A stretch of DNA of 9,549 nt from Victivallales bacterium (GCA_028691155.1 JAQUZV010000061.1:1-9549), one strand, 5' to 3'; counted from the stretch's first letter, positions 1 through 7,167 are shown. A program made the numbers and translations. The notes: generated by a model not told the origin, from the letters alone.

Positions 1-2131
1 GCCGGGTGGTCGCTTTCTGATTGACACAGGTTCCGGCATTGCTGCGCATATATTTATTGAGCCGGTAAACGACGGCGTTGTCGGGCTCGGCCGTGGTTTC
101 CAGAGACTTGCCGTCGGCGGTGATGATGATCCGGTCGGAGGACACTTCGGCCACCACCCCGGCCTTTTTCGCCACTTCCACCGCGCGGGAGTCCACCGCA
201 ATCTTGCGTTCCAAACCGGTCCCGACCAAAGGAGCTTCCGTCTTCAACAGCGGCACCGCCTGGCGCTGCATGTTCGAACCCATCAACGCCCGGTTGGCGT
301 CGTCGTGTTCCAGAAACGGAATGATCCCGGCCGCGGCGCTGACCAACTGCTTCGGCGAAACATCCATGTACTGGATGGCGGCGGCCGGATGTTCTTCGGA
401 TTCACCCATATAACGGGCCATAACCGCGGGACGCACAAACCGTCCTTCTTCATCCAGCGGCGCATTGGCCTGGGCAATCACATACTGCTCTTCCTTGTCG
501 GCGCTCAGGTATTCAATTTCATCGCTCACCCGCCCGTCGCTTACTTTGCGGTAGGGGGTTTCCAGAAAACCGAACTTGTTGATAACCGAATAAATCGACA
601 TCGAGGAGATCAAACCGATATTCGGACCTTCCGGCGTTTCAATTGGACAAATCCGGCCGTAATGGCTGGAATGCACGTCACGCACTTCGAATCCGGCCCG
701 GTCCCGGCTCAGACCGCCGGGACCCAGCGCACTCAGACGCCGTTTGTTGGTCAGTTCCGACAACGGATTGGTCTGATCCATGAACTGCGACAGCTGATTG
801 CGGGCAAAGAAATCCCGCACCACGCCGGCAAACGCCTTCGGGTTGACCAGCTTGTTCGGAGTGATATTGGTTTCGTCACCGTTGAGCAGCGTCATGCGCT
901 CCCGCACCAGACGCTCGGTCCGGAGCAGCCCGACGCGGCAATGATTCTGCAGCAGTTCGCCGACCGTGCGGACACGACGGCTGCCGAGGTGGTCAATATC
1001 GTCGGTGGCACCGCCGGTATTGCGCAACTGCATCAACATCTTGGTCGCTTCCATCAGGTCTTCTTTGAGCAGCGTCCGCTCGGTGAGCGGGAAATTCTGC
1101 TTCAGCCGTTCGTTGATTTTAAACCGTCCGACCGCACCGAGATCATAACGTTTGATGTCGAAAAAGAGACGCTTCAGCAACTGCTTGGCATTGCTGACGC
1201 TCGGAGGGTCGCCCGGACGCATGCGCCGGTAGATTTCCTTGAGGGCGTCTTCCTGATCGCGCGACGGATCGTGCTGCAGACAATTGATCAGATAGTTGTC
1301 GCCGTTTTTGACCAGGGCAACGGTAATCTTTTTAATGTCATTGTCCAGCAGCAGCTTGAGATTGGACTCGTTAAGCGAAGTCATCTCTTCCAGAATGATT
1401 TTTTCATCCTGATTGATCACGTCATCGATGACATAATAGTCGGAGAGATTCTCCTTCTTGAGCAATGAAGAAACCGATTCGGTGGAAATATCGTAAACCG
1501 GAGCGAGAATATCCTGATTGGTATCATAGCCGATCGCGCGCAGGAAGGTAGTAATCAGAAATTTACGGCGGCGGCGACGGCGGTCGAGATAGATATAGAT
1601 CAAGTCATTGACGTCGAACTGAACTTCCATCCAGGAACCACGGTCGGGAATAATGCGGTAGGAGTAGAGGGTACGACCGCTGGTATGCCTGGTTTTTTCA
1701 AAACAAATACCGGGAGAACGGTGCAGCTGACTGATAATCACCCGCTCCGCACCATTGATGACAAAAGTGCCGCGTTCGGTCATCACCGGAATTTCTCCCA
1801 GATAGACACGTTCGGGAATTTCCTCATCCTTGTTGCGCATGAGAAAATCCACATGTAACGGAGCACTGTAAGTATTACCGTCCTTAATGCAATCGACAAT
1901 TTCCGCTTTGGGCTCGCCGACACTATAAGAGACGAATTCAAGCACTAGTTGTTTATCGAAACTTTCAATAGGGAAAATTTCATTGAAAACTTCCTGCAGG
2001 CCCTGGTTCAACCGCTGGTTGGGAGGGGTATCCTTCTGAAGGAAGTTCCTGTAGGATTCGATTTGGACCCCGATCAGATCGGGCATTTCCAAAACTTCCT
2101 GCAATTTACCAAAATTTACACGATCCGGCAT
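1..2131 (-). CDS. rpoB: RNA polymerase beta subunit, N-terminal 710 codons (cut by window edge)
   Basis: The beta subunit forms one side of the RNA polymerase active-site cleft and carries the rifampicin pocket. Translation of the minus strand from 2131 gives an uninterrupted RpoB reading frame. A lobe/protrusion segment with GTFVINGAERVI lies at residues 121-132. The rifampicin cluster (QLSQFMDQTNPLSEL and following) lies at about residues 443-469. The fork-loop signature CPIETPEGPNIGL comes soon after it. The family is usually about 1200-1350 residues, so a little over half is present and base 1 falls inside a codon. ATG 2131 is preceded by AGGGTGG at SD distance, and an in-frame TAA lies just upstream, so no longer start is possible. 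It is the distal gene seen here, 135 bp after rplL. The residue at the place of E. coli His526 is Asn462, which is unusual. Identity is certain from the motifs. Confidence 0.99.
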   Translation of the reverse strand, partial: MPDRVNFGKLQEVLEMPDLIGVQIESYRNFLQKDTPPNQRLNQGLQEVFNEIFPIESFDKQLVLEFVSYSVGEPKAEIVDCIKDGNTYSAPLHVDFLMRNKDEEIPERVYLGEIPVMTERGTFVINGAERVIISQLHRSPGICFEKTRHTSGRTLYSYRIIPDRGSWMEVQFDVNDLIYIYLDRRRRRRKFLITTFLRAIGYDTNQDILAPVYDISTESVSSLLKKENLSDYYVIDDVINQDEKIILEEMTSLNESNLKLLLDNDIKKITVALVKNGDNYLINCLQHDPSRDQEDALKEIYRRMRPGDPPSVSNAKQLLKRLFFDIKRYDLGAVGRFKINERLKQNFPLTERTLLKEDLMEATKMLMQLRNTGGATDDIDHLGSRRVRTVGELLQNHCRVGLLRTERLVRERMTLLNGDETNITPNKLVNPKAFAGVVRDFFARNQLSQFMDQTNPLSELTNKRRLSALGPGGLSRDRAGFEVRDVHSSHYGRICPIETPEGPNIGLISSMSIYSVINKFGFLETPYRKVSDGRVSDEIEYLSADKEEQYVIAQANAPLDEEGRFVRPAVMARYMGESEEHPAAAIQYMDVSPKQLVSAAAGIIPFLEHDDANRALMGSNMQRQAVPLLKTEAPLVGTGLERKIAVDSRAVEVAKKAGVVAEVSSDRIIITADGKSLETTAEPDNAVVYRLNKYMRSNAGTCVNQKATTR

Positions 2132-2217
2132 AGTCCACCCTTTTTATTTGTGACAAGAGCGACAAAGGTCTAATATTTCCCAGCACGAAAAACACCAACC
2201 TCTAAAAACACAAAGAG

Positions 2218-2247
2218 ACGGTGAGAATATTTTTCAATTCCCACCGT
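2218..2247 (-). promoter_or_regulatory. rplL-rpoB intergenic hairpin (attenuator or RNA-processing candidate)
   Basis: On the transcribed strand an 11-bp stem (2237-2247 with 2218-2228, one G-U pair) closes an 8-nt A-rich loop. It begins about 20 nt after the rplL stop codon and is followed by a moderately U-rich stretch, CUCUUUGUGUUUUU. In E. coli the rplL-rpoB spacer holds a partial terminator and an RNase III site that lower rpoB relative to the ribosomal proteins. This hairpin sits in the equivalent place, so an attenuator role is likely but inferred. The broken U-tract fits a partial rather than a full terminator. Confidence 0.55.
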
Positions 2248-2266
2248 TGAAAACGCGCAATAACTG

Positions 2267-2668
2267 TTATTTTACTTCAACAGTCGCGCCGGCGCCGACA
2301 AGCTGTTCTTTAATTTTCGCAGCTTCTTCTTTGCTTACGCCTTCCTTAACCGGCTTGGGAGCGCCTTCGACCAGGTCCTTGGCTTCTTTCAGGCCCAGAC
2401 CGGTCAGACTGCGGACTTCCTTGATCACGGCAACCTTGTTGGCGCCGAACGCGGTCAGGATTACGGAAAATTCCGTCTGTTCTTCCACCGGAGCGGCAGC
2501 AGCGGCCGGAGCGGCGGCGGCAACCGCCATCGGAGCGGCGGCAGTTACGCCAAGGCGATCTTCCAACGCTTTCACCAGCTTGGAAAGTTCGAGAACAGTC
2601 ATGTTTTCAACATAAGAAATGAATTTTTCCATTTCGGCGGAAACTTCAACTTTGGCTTCTTCGGACAT
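2267..2668 (-). CDS. rplL: 50S ribosomal protein L7/L12
   Basis: L7/L12 is the multicopy stalk protein that recruits and activates the translational GTPases EF-Tu, EF-G, IF2 and RF3. The 133-residue product has the standard layout. An N-terminal dimerisation and L10-binding helix region spans about 1-40 (MTVLELSKLVKALEDRLGV). An Ala/Pro hinge of low complexity spans about 42-62. The globular C-terminal domain spans about 64-133, with the conserved EKTEF-like (here EEQTEF), KEVR, TGLGLKEAKDLVE and GATVEVK segments. I chose ATG 2668 because GGAGG lies 8 nt before it. The upstream in-frame ATG at 2683 lies across that same SD and would add only MEASK. The length is near the usual 120-130. It follows rplJ after 33 nt. 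Confidence 0.98.
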   Translation of the reverse strand: MSEEAKVEVSAEMEKFISYVENMTVLELSKLVKALEDRLGVTAAAPMAVAAAAPAAAAAPVEEQTEFSVILTAFGANKVAVIKEVRSLTGLGLKEAKDLVEGAPKPVKEGVSKEEAAKIKEQLVGAGATVEVK

Positions 2669-2701
2669 TTTGGATGCCTCCATATTATTTTGTGAGTTAA
2701 A

Positions 2702-3220
2702 TTATTGATCCAGTTTTTCCTGGTAGTTATTGAGGACATTAACAATCGTGGCCGCCTTGGCATTAAGCACACAGGCCAGATTACGGGCCGGAGCCTGGAG
2801 CACGCCCAGCAGCTGCGCCTGCAGAATCGGCTTGGGCGGAATGGACGCAATATAGTCCACGTCGGCCACGTTCAGCAGCTCGCCGTCCAGATAGCCGCCT
2901 TTGGCCGCCAGCTTGTCGTTGCTCTTGTTAAAGTCCTTGATAACCTTGGCCACCGCACCGGCATCACCCTTGCCGGAGATCAGAGCGGTATCGCCAGTCA
3001 TCAGATATTGAGCGAGGCTCTGAATGTTATTCAGTTCCGCCGCTTTACGGATTAACGAATTCTTCAGTACGGTACAATCGGCAGAGATCTTGATCAGCTC
3101 ATTACGGAACTTCGTCATCTCCTTGACCGACATCCCGGCAAAAGAGACGAAATAGACGTAATCGGAATCGGCAATCATCTGTCCGATGCCATTGACGATG
3201 GTGTTTTTTTCACTTCTCAT
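2702..3220 (-). CDS. rplJ: 50S ribosomal protein L10
   Basis: L10 anchors the L7/L12 dimers to 23S rRNA at the base of the stalk. The 172-residue product has the family's N-terminal RNA-binding half, with VSFAGMSVKEMTKFRNEL (about 25-42) and VLKNSLIRKA (about 51-60). The C-terminal helix that carries L7/L12 dimers ends in NVLNNYQEKLDQ. The length matches the usual 165-175. Its ATG overlaps the rplA stop codon in an ATGA arrangement, and GAGGG lies 7 nt upstream inside the end of rplA, so it is probably translationally coupled to rplA. That leaves no intergenic room for the classical L10-binding leader known from E. coli. rplL follows after 33 nt. Confidence 0.98.
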   Translation of the reverse strand: MRSEKNTIVNGIGQMIADSDYVYFVSFAGMSVKEMTKFRNELIKISADCTVLKNSLIRKAAELNNIQSLAQYLMTGDTALISGKGDAGAVAKVIKDFNKSNDKLAAKGGYLDGELLNVADVDYIASIPPKPILQAQLLGVLQAPARNLACVLNAKAATIVNVLNNYQEKLDQ

Positions 3221-3921
3221 TGCATGGCCCTCACTAATTCGCGGACATCAACCTTAATCCCCGGGCTCATGGTAGAAGACACCGTGCAACTGAGCATGTA
3301 AACCCCTTTGGCCGCTGCCGGCTTGGCCCGCATCAGCGCCCGGAAAACCACTTCGAAGTTTTCATTGAGATCAACTGCCGCGAAATCGACTTTGCCGACC
3401 GGCACATGAACGCAACCGCCACGATCCGCCCGAAATTCAACCCGGCCGGCTTTAGCTTCGCGAACCGCCGCGCCGCAATCGTCGGTAACCGTGCCGGTCT
3501 TCGGATTGGGCATCAGGCCGCGGGGACCGAGAATCCGGCCCAACTGACGTACCTGCTTCATTGCTTCCGGCGTGGCAATCAATACATCGAATTCCAGCCA
3601 GCCGCCTTTGATCTTTTCGATCAGATCGTCAAACCCGACATGTTCCGCTCCGGCTTCCTTCGCCGCGGCGGCAGAATTGCCGTCGGCAACGACCGCCACG
3701 GTAACGGCTTTACCGGTACCTTTGGGAAGCGGCACCGCGCCGCGCACCGTCTGATCGGATTTCTTGGTATCCACACCCAGTTTAAAGGCGACTTCCACCG
3801 TCTCATTAAACTTGACATGCGGCATTTTTATGACCGCTTCAAACGCCTGGAGCGGGGTGTACTTGGCGTTGCGGTCGAAGGTCGCCAACTGCGACTTATA
3901 AAGTTTGCTGTTATTTGCCAT
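3217..3921 (-). CDS. rplA: 50S ribosomal protein L1
   Basis: L1 forms the mobile L1 stalk next to the ribosomal E site and helps release deacylated tRNA; in many bacteria it also represses its own operon. The 234-residue product carries the L1 signature LGPRGLMPNPKTGTV at 131-145 and the conserved end SSTMSPGIKVDV. The usual length is 229-235. I chose ATG 3921 because it has GAGGTGG about 6 nt upstream and gives the typical start MANNSKLYK. The in-frame upstream start at 3960 would add 13 residues unlike the family. It overlaps the end of rplK by 11 nt, with its SD inside rplK, and overlaps rplJ by 4 nt, so the three genes look translationally coupled. Confidence 0.98.
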   Translation of the reverse strand: MANNSKLYKSQLATFDRNAKYTPLQAFEAVIKMPHVKFNETVEVAFKLGVDTKKSDQTVRGAVPLPKGTGKAVTVAVVADGNSAAAAKEAGAEHVGFDDLIEKIKGGWLEFDVLIATPEAMKQVRQLGRILGPRGLMPNPKTGTVTDDCGAAVREAKAGRVEFRADRGGCVHVPVGKVDFAAVDLNENFEVVFRALMRAKPAAAKGVYMLSCTVSSTMSPGIKVDVRELVRAMQ

Positions 3922-4342
3922 CGACCACCTCGATACCCATGCTCCGGGCGGTTCCTTCAATTAAACGACGGGCTGCGTCGTTATCCCTGGCGTTCAGATC
4001 TTCTTTCTTGGTCGCAATGATTTCGTCGATCTGAGCGAGCGTCACTTTACCAGCCTTTTCCCGACCGGGTTTCTGCGAACCGGAGGCCAAACCGGCCGCC
4101 TTCTTGAGCAAAACCGCCGCAGGAGGGGATTTGGTGATAAAAGTGAATGAGCGATCCTGGTAAACCGTGATCACTACAGGGATGATCATGCCGGCCTGCG
4201 ATTGCGTGGCGGCATTGAACTGCTTGCAGAAATCCATGATATTCACCCCGGCCTGACCGAGAGCCGGTCCGACGGGAGGCGCCGGATTAGCCTGTCCGGC
4301 AGGGAGCTGCAGCCTGATTTCCCCTGTTACTTTCTTTGCCAT
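3911..4342 (-). CDS. rplK: 50S ribosomal protein L11
   Basis: L11 binds the GTPase-associated centre of 23S rRNA beside the stalk base and forms part of the thiostrepton site. The 143-residue product matches the usual length of 140-145. The N-terminal domain carries the conserved proline-rich loop AGQANPAPPVGPALGQAG (15-32) and NIMDFCKQFN (34-43). The C-terminal rRNA-binding domain includes SGSQKPGREKAGKVT (87-101) and the end GTARSMGIEV. ATG 4342 has AGGAG about 6 nt upstream. It is the first of four ribosomal protein genes and follows nusG after 94 nt. Its last codons overlap the start of rplA. Confidence 0.99.
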   Translation of the reverse strand: MAKKVTGEIRLQLPAGQANPAPPVGPALGQAGVNIMDFCKQFNAATQSQAGMIIPVVITVYQDRSFTFITKSPPAAVLLKKAAGLASGSQKPGREKAGKVTLAQIDEIIATKKEDLNARDNDAARRLIEGTARSMGIEVVDGK

Positions 4343-4359
4343 GATGTTCTCCTGAATTG

Positions 4360-4383
4360 CCTGATGTGGTTAGAACCGGCAGG
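4360..4383 (-). promoter_or_regulatory. Possible leader hairpin ahead of rplK
   Basis: Within the 94-nt nusG-rplK spacer the transcript can form an imperfect hairpin. CCUG/CAGG pairs at the base, GGU/ACC pairs above an asymmetric internal loop, and a UCUA loop closes it. It ends about 17 nt before the rplK start, next to the SD. In other bacteria L1 represses the rplK-rplA mRNA by binding a leader structure that mimics its 23S site, so the position is suggestive. The pairing is short, and I could not match it to the known L1-site consensus. Confidence 0.2.
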
Positions 4384-4436
4384 TATTCTCCCATATCAGT
4401 CGTTCATCTTATGATTCAGAGTAGCTTGCCGCGGGC

Positions 4437-5003
4437 TCAAAGCTCGCGGTCAACCTGCCAAAACTCAAGTTCTACCGGCGTGGAACGGCCGAAAATCGAA
4501 ACCATCAGTTTCAATTTACCGCGTTCGGAGTCGATTTCCTGAATGGAACCCTCGAAGTTTTCAAACGCACCGTCCTTGATTCGTACCGTTTCACCGATTT
4601 CATAGGTAATCTTCGGTTTGGCTTTTTCCTGCTGACCGGAAAGCTGCGCCATCATGTCGTCAACTTCCGATTCGGACAGCGGCAACGGTTTATCATTGCC
4701 GCCGACAAAACCGATGATGCCCTGAGTATTTCTGATAAAGTACCAGACGTTCTCGTCCAGCGCACCGTCCGGATGGTATAAATCCATGCGCACCAAAATG
4801 TAACCGGGGAAGAATTTTCGGGTAATGGTCGTCTTCCGCCCCTGTTTCACTTCGGATACTTTCTCCGTCGGAATATAGACCTCGTAAACCGCAAGAGCAT
4901 TGCCTTCCGTCTGCAAATGACGCTCAATACTGTCCCGGACTTTATTTTCCTGACCGGACAAAGTATGGATAACAAACCATTGTCCTTTTCCGTCGCGCTC
5001 CAT
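4437..5003 (-). CDS. nusG: Transcription termination/antitermination factor NusG
   Basis: NusG binds across the RNA polymerase cleft through its NGN domain to aid processive elongation; its KOW domain contacts Rho or ribosomal protein S10. The 188-residue product has an NGN domain at about 8-118 (WFVIHTLSGQENKV, then RKFFPGYILVRMDL at 62-75 and VWYFIRNTQGIIGFVGG). A linker follows, then a KOW domain at about 134-188 with the signature VRIKDGAFENFEGSIQEID and the end FGRSTPVELEFWQV. The length is the usual 175-190. ATG 5003 has AAGGGA upstream at SD distance. It follows secE after 25 nt, the arrangement found in most bacteria. Confidence 0.99.
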   Translation of the reverse strand: MERDGKGQWFVIHTLSGQENKVRDSIERHLQTEGNALAVYEVYIPTEKVSEVKQGRKTTITRKFFPGYILVRMDLYHPDGALDENVWYFIRNTQGIIGFVGGNDKPLPLSESEVDDMMAQLSGQQEKAKPKITYEIGETVRIKDGAFENFEGSIQEIDSERGKLKLMVSIFGRSTPVELEFWQVDREL

Positions 5004-5028
5004 GGTATATCCCTTCAGGTGCTTTAAA

Positions 5029-5229
5029 TTATTTGGTAATGGTAATAAAATTGATCAAAACTCTGCTGACGTAGTCAACTCCAAAAACAAAGGCGGACAG
5101 AATAGCCACAGTTACAATCACCACGACAGTCGATTCAAACAGCTCGGATTTGTTCGGCCAAGTGCTTTTCTGCATTTCGCCGATAGTGCCGATGATGAAT
5201 TCGCGGAATTTACGGAGGTACTTTTCCAT
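5029..5229 (-). CDS. secE: Preprotein translocase subunit SecE
   Basis: SecE is the small clamp subunit of the SecYEG channel in the inner membrane. The 66-residue product is the short single-span form found in most bacteria outside the gammaproteobacteria. An amphipathic N-terminal helix (about 4-20) is followed by the conserved TWPNKSEL segment (23-30, with the family's WP pair). One transmembrane helix spans about 34-56, and a short tail follows. The SD is weak: AGAGG lies about 11 nt before ATG 5229, with AGAAG directly against the start. It lies between tRNA-Trp and nusG, its usual position. Confidence 0.97.
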   Translation of the reverse strand: MEKYLRKFREFIIGTIGEMQKSTWPNKSELFESTVVVIVTVAILSAFVFGVDYVSRVLINFITITK

Positions 5230-5273
5230 CTTCTAATCTGCCTCTTACCTTTCTTCTGGATCAACGATAAACG

Positions 5274-5349
<76 letters not shown>

Positions 5350-5370
5350 CCGCTATCGTCGAAAAAAGCG

Positions 5371-5523
5371 TTACTTGGTTTCGCGATGAAGAGTATGCTT
5401 GCGGTCAAACTTACAAAACTTCATCTTTTCCAGTCTGCCCGGGGTGTTCCGCTTTTCTTTCTTCGTGGTATAATTGCGGTTTTTACACTCGGTGCAGGCG
5501 AGAATGACAATTTCTCGGGGCAT
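5371..5523 (-). CDS. rpmG: 50S ribosomal protein L33
   Basis: L33 is a small 50S protein near the E site. The 50-residue product begins MPREIVILACTECKNRNYTT and ends KHTLHRETK, matching the bacterial L33 family (usually 49-55 residues). It keeps the first CxxC pair (Cys10, Cys13) and one cysteine of the second pair (Cys37). The last zinc-ligand position is Asp40 (FCKFD, where zinc-binding forms have CxxC), so the zinc site looks degenerate. ATG 5523 has AGGTG at SD distance. It lies 82 nt after tuf, just before tRNA-Trp, its common place in this operon. Confidence 0.96.
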   Translation of the reverse strand: MPREIVILACTECKNRNYTTKKEKRNTPGRLEKMKFCKFDRKHTLHRETK

Positions 5524-5549
5524 AATATCACCTGTTTCTTTTGTGAAAT

Positions 5550-5580
5550 TATCCCGAACAGCCGCTGGCTGTCCGGGATA
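5550..5580 (-). promoter_or_regulatory. Strong 14-bp hairpin between tuf and rpmG
   Basis: The tuf-rpmG spacer transcript can fold into a 14-bp stem (5567-5580 with 5550-5563, a single G-U pair) closed by a 3-nt AGC loop. It starts about 25 nt after the tuf stop codon. The 3' side is AUUUCACAAAAG, without a proper U-tract. It therefore looks more like an mRNA-stabilising or processing stem, or a leaky attenuator, than a full terminator. The genes downstream still need this transcript unless they have their own promoter. Confidence 0.6.
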
Positions 5581-5605
5581 GCCTTCAAAACTTCAGTGCG
5601 GGAAG

Positions 5606-6805
5606 TTACTGAATAATTTCCGACACTCTTCCGGAAGCGACGGTACGGCCGCCTTCACGGATAGCAAAGCGCAACGCCTTTTCCATGGCGATCGGGGCAA
5701 TCAACTCAACCGTAATCGAGGTGTTGTCGCCGGGCATCACCATTTCCACGCCGTCGGCCAGGGTAACAATCCCGGTCACGTCGGTGGTACGGAAATAGAA
5801 CTGCGGACGATAATTGTTGAAAAACGGGGTATGACGACCGCCTTCATCCTTGGACAGGACGTAGATTTCGCCCTTGAACTTGGTGTGCGGAGTAATCGAA
5901 CCCGGCTTGGCCAGAACCTGGCCGCGCTGTACTTCTTCTTTCTTGGTACCGCGAAGCAGACAACCGATATTGTCCCCGGCACGCCCTTCATCGAGGAGCT
6001 TGCGGAACATTTCAACACCGGTAACCGTCGTCTTCTTGGTCGGCTTGATACCGATGATTTCAACGTCTTCGTTGACTTTGACAATCCCGCGTTCCACCCG
6101 GCCGGTCACCACGGTGCCGCGACCTTCAATCGAGAACACGTCTTCGATCGGCATCAGGAACGGCTGGTCGATATCGCGGACGGGGTCCGGAATATAACTG
6201 TCAACCGCATCCATCAGATCGCAGATGCATTTGCAGGCAGGATTATCAAGATCGCCGCCGGCCTCTACCGCCTTGAGCGCGGAACCGCGGATGATCGGAA
6301 TGTCATCGCCGGGGAATTCATAGCTGCTGAGCAGTTCGCGAACTTCCATTTCGACGAGTTCGAGCAGTTCCGGATCGTCGAGCTGGTCGACCTTATTCAG
6401 GAAAACCACCAACGCCGGCACACCGACCTGGCGCGCCAGGAGGACATGTTCGCGAGTCTGTGCCATCGGACCGTCGGTCGCGGCAATAACCAGAATTGCG
6501 CCGTCCATCTGCGCCGCACCGGTAATCATGTTCTTGACATAGTCCGCGTGGCCCGGGCAGTCGACATGGGCATAATGGCGACGCGCGGTTTCATATTCAA
6601 CATGCGCGGTATTAATGGTAATACCACGTTCTTTTTCTTCCGGCGCGCTGTCGATGTCAGCATAATCCCGAATTTCACCGTGACCCATACGCTTCGCCTG
6701 AACCATAGTAATCGCAGCGGTAAGAGTCGTCTTGCCATGGTCAACGTGACCGATGGTACCGATGTTTACATGCGGCTTCGATCTTACAAATTGTTCCTTA
6801 GCCAT
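5606..6805 (-). CDS. tuf: Elongation factor Tu
   Basis: EF-Tu is the GTPase that delivers aminoacyl-tRNA to the ribosomal A site. The 399-residue product shows all GTP-binding motifs. They are G1 GHVDHGKT (19-26), switch I GITI (61-64), G3 DCPGH (82-86, with the catalytic His86 equivalent to E. coli His84), G4 NKVD (137-140) and G5 SALK. The two beta-barrel domains follow, with VEDVFSIEGRGTVVTGRVERG and the C-terminal FAIREGGRTVASG. I chose ATG 6805 because it gives the canonical MAKEQF start with AGGAGG 5 nt upstream. The in-frame ATG at 6865 would add 20 unrelated residues. It follows tRNA-Thr, a common arrangement. Nothing in the protein looks odd. Confidence 0.99.
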   Translation of the reverse strand: MAKEQFVRSKPHVNIGTIGHVDHGKTTLTAAITMVQAKRMGHGEIRDYADIDSAPEEKERGITINTAHVEYETARRHYAHVDCPGHADYVKNMITGAAQMDGAILVIAATDGPMAQTREHVLLARQVGVPALVVFLNKVDQLDDPELLELVEMEVRELLSSYEFPGDDIPIIRGSALKAVEAGGDLDNPACKCICDLMDAVDSYIPDPVRDIDQPFLMPIEDVFSIEGRGTVVTGRVERGIVKVNEDVEIIGIKPTKKTTVTGVEMFRKLLDEGRAGDNIGCLLRGTKKEEVQRGQVLAKPGSITPHTKFKGEIYVLSKDEGGRHTPFFNNYRPQFYFRTTDVTGIVTLADGVEMVMPGDNTSITVELIAPIAMEKALRFAIREGGRTVASGRVSEIIQ

Positions 6806-6861
6806 TTTTTCCTCCTGGTACTTGTTGAGGTTCAATATCACATTTTTGTAAAGTTTTCCAT

Positions 6862-6954
<93 letters not shown>

Positions 6955-6979
6955 ACCGGAATCACACTCAATGATAAAA

Positions 6980-6993
6980 TCGGGGCCTCCCGA
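6980..6993 (-). terminator. Weak terminator-like hairpin between tRNA-Leu and tRNA-Thr
   Basis: A 5-bp stem (UCGGG/CCCGA) with an AGGC loop is followed on the transcribed strand by UUUUAU. It lies 26 nt before tRNA-Thr. The stem is short for an intrinsic terminator. It could be an attenuator, part of the leader of a tRNA-Thr/tuf transcript, or chance. Confidence 0.2.
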
Positions 6994-7001
6994 ATTTTAC
7001 C

Positions 7002-7030
7002 GCTATCAAGGCAATCCCATCATATGTCAA
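7002..7030 (-). promoter_or_regulatory. Candidate promoter ahead of tRNA-Thr and tuf
   Basis: A perfect -35 hexamer TTGACA (7025-7030) is followed after 17 nt by GATAGC (7002-7007), which matches only three -10 positions; a 16-nt spacing would give TGATAG. Transcription would start near 6995, about 40 nt before the mature tRNA-Thr. The strong -35 and the position between the two tRNAs make it a reasonable origin for the tuf transcript, but the -10 is poor. Confidence 0.35.
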
Positions 7031-7051
7031 TATCAAAAACAGCATCGCTTT

Positions 7052-7136
7052 TGGTGCTCAGGGGGGGACTTGAACCCCCACGGATTACTCCACATGCCCC
7101 TCAAACATGCGCGTCTGCCGATTCCGCCACCTGAGC
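7052..7136 (-). tRNA. leuU: tRNA-Leu (anticodon GAG)
   Basis: An 85-nt class II tRNA. The acceptor stem GCUCAGG/CCUGAGC is perfect, the discriminator is A, and the CCA is encoded. The anticodon stem CAUGU/GCAUG, with a closing U-G pair, holds the loop UUGAGGG, giving anticodon GAG, which reads CUC and CUU. The long variable arm has a GGA/UCC stem, and the T arm GGGGGUUCAAGUCCCCC is strong. It is the first recognisable gene of the minus-strand cluster. It may be transcribed separately or together with tRNA-Thr and tuf. Confidence 0.97.
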
Positions 7137-7167
7137 AACGTAAAATTATGCGTTTAACAAGGCGTAT

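Noticed and set aside
305..1468. Long plus-strand open frame of 387 codons
   Set aside because: It lies wholly inside rpoB on the opposite strand, whose protein is certain; it is a shadow frame with no recognisable motif.
2481..2545. GCG/GCC-rich repetitive stretch that looks like a simple repeat
   Set aside because: It encodes the Ala-rich hinge of L7/L12, which is normal for the family.
3922..3960. Longer N-terminus of L1, starting at 3960
   Set aside because: The added 13 residues are coded inside rplK and do not match the family; ATG 3921 has a proper SD.
3406..4020. Plus-strand open frame of 204 codons across rplA and rplK
   Set aside because: It is a shadow of two certain ribosomal protein genes.
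4384..4436. Promoter for rplK within the nusG-rplK spacer
   Set aside because: Several weak -10-like words exist, but none has an acceptable -35 at 16-18 nt.
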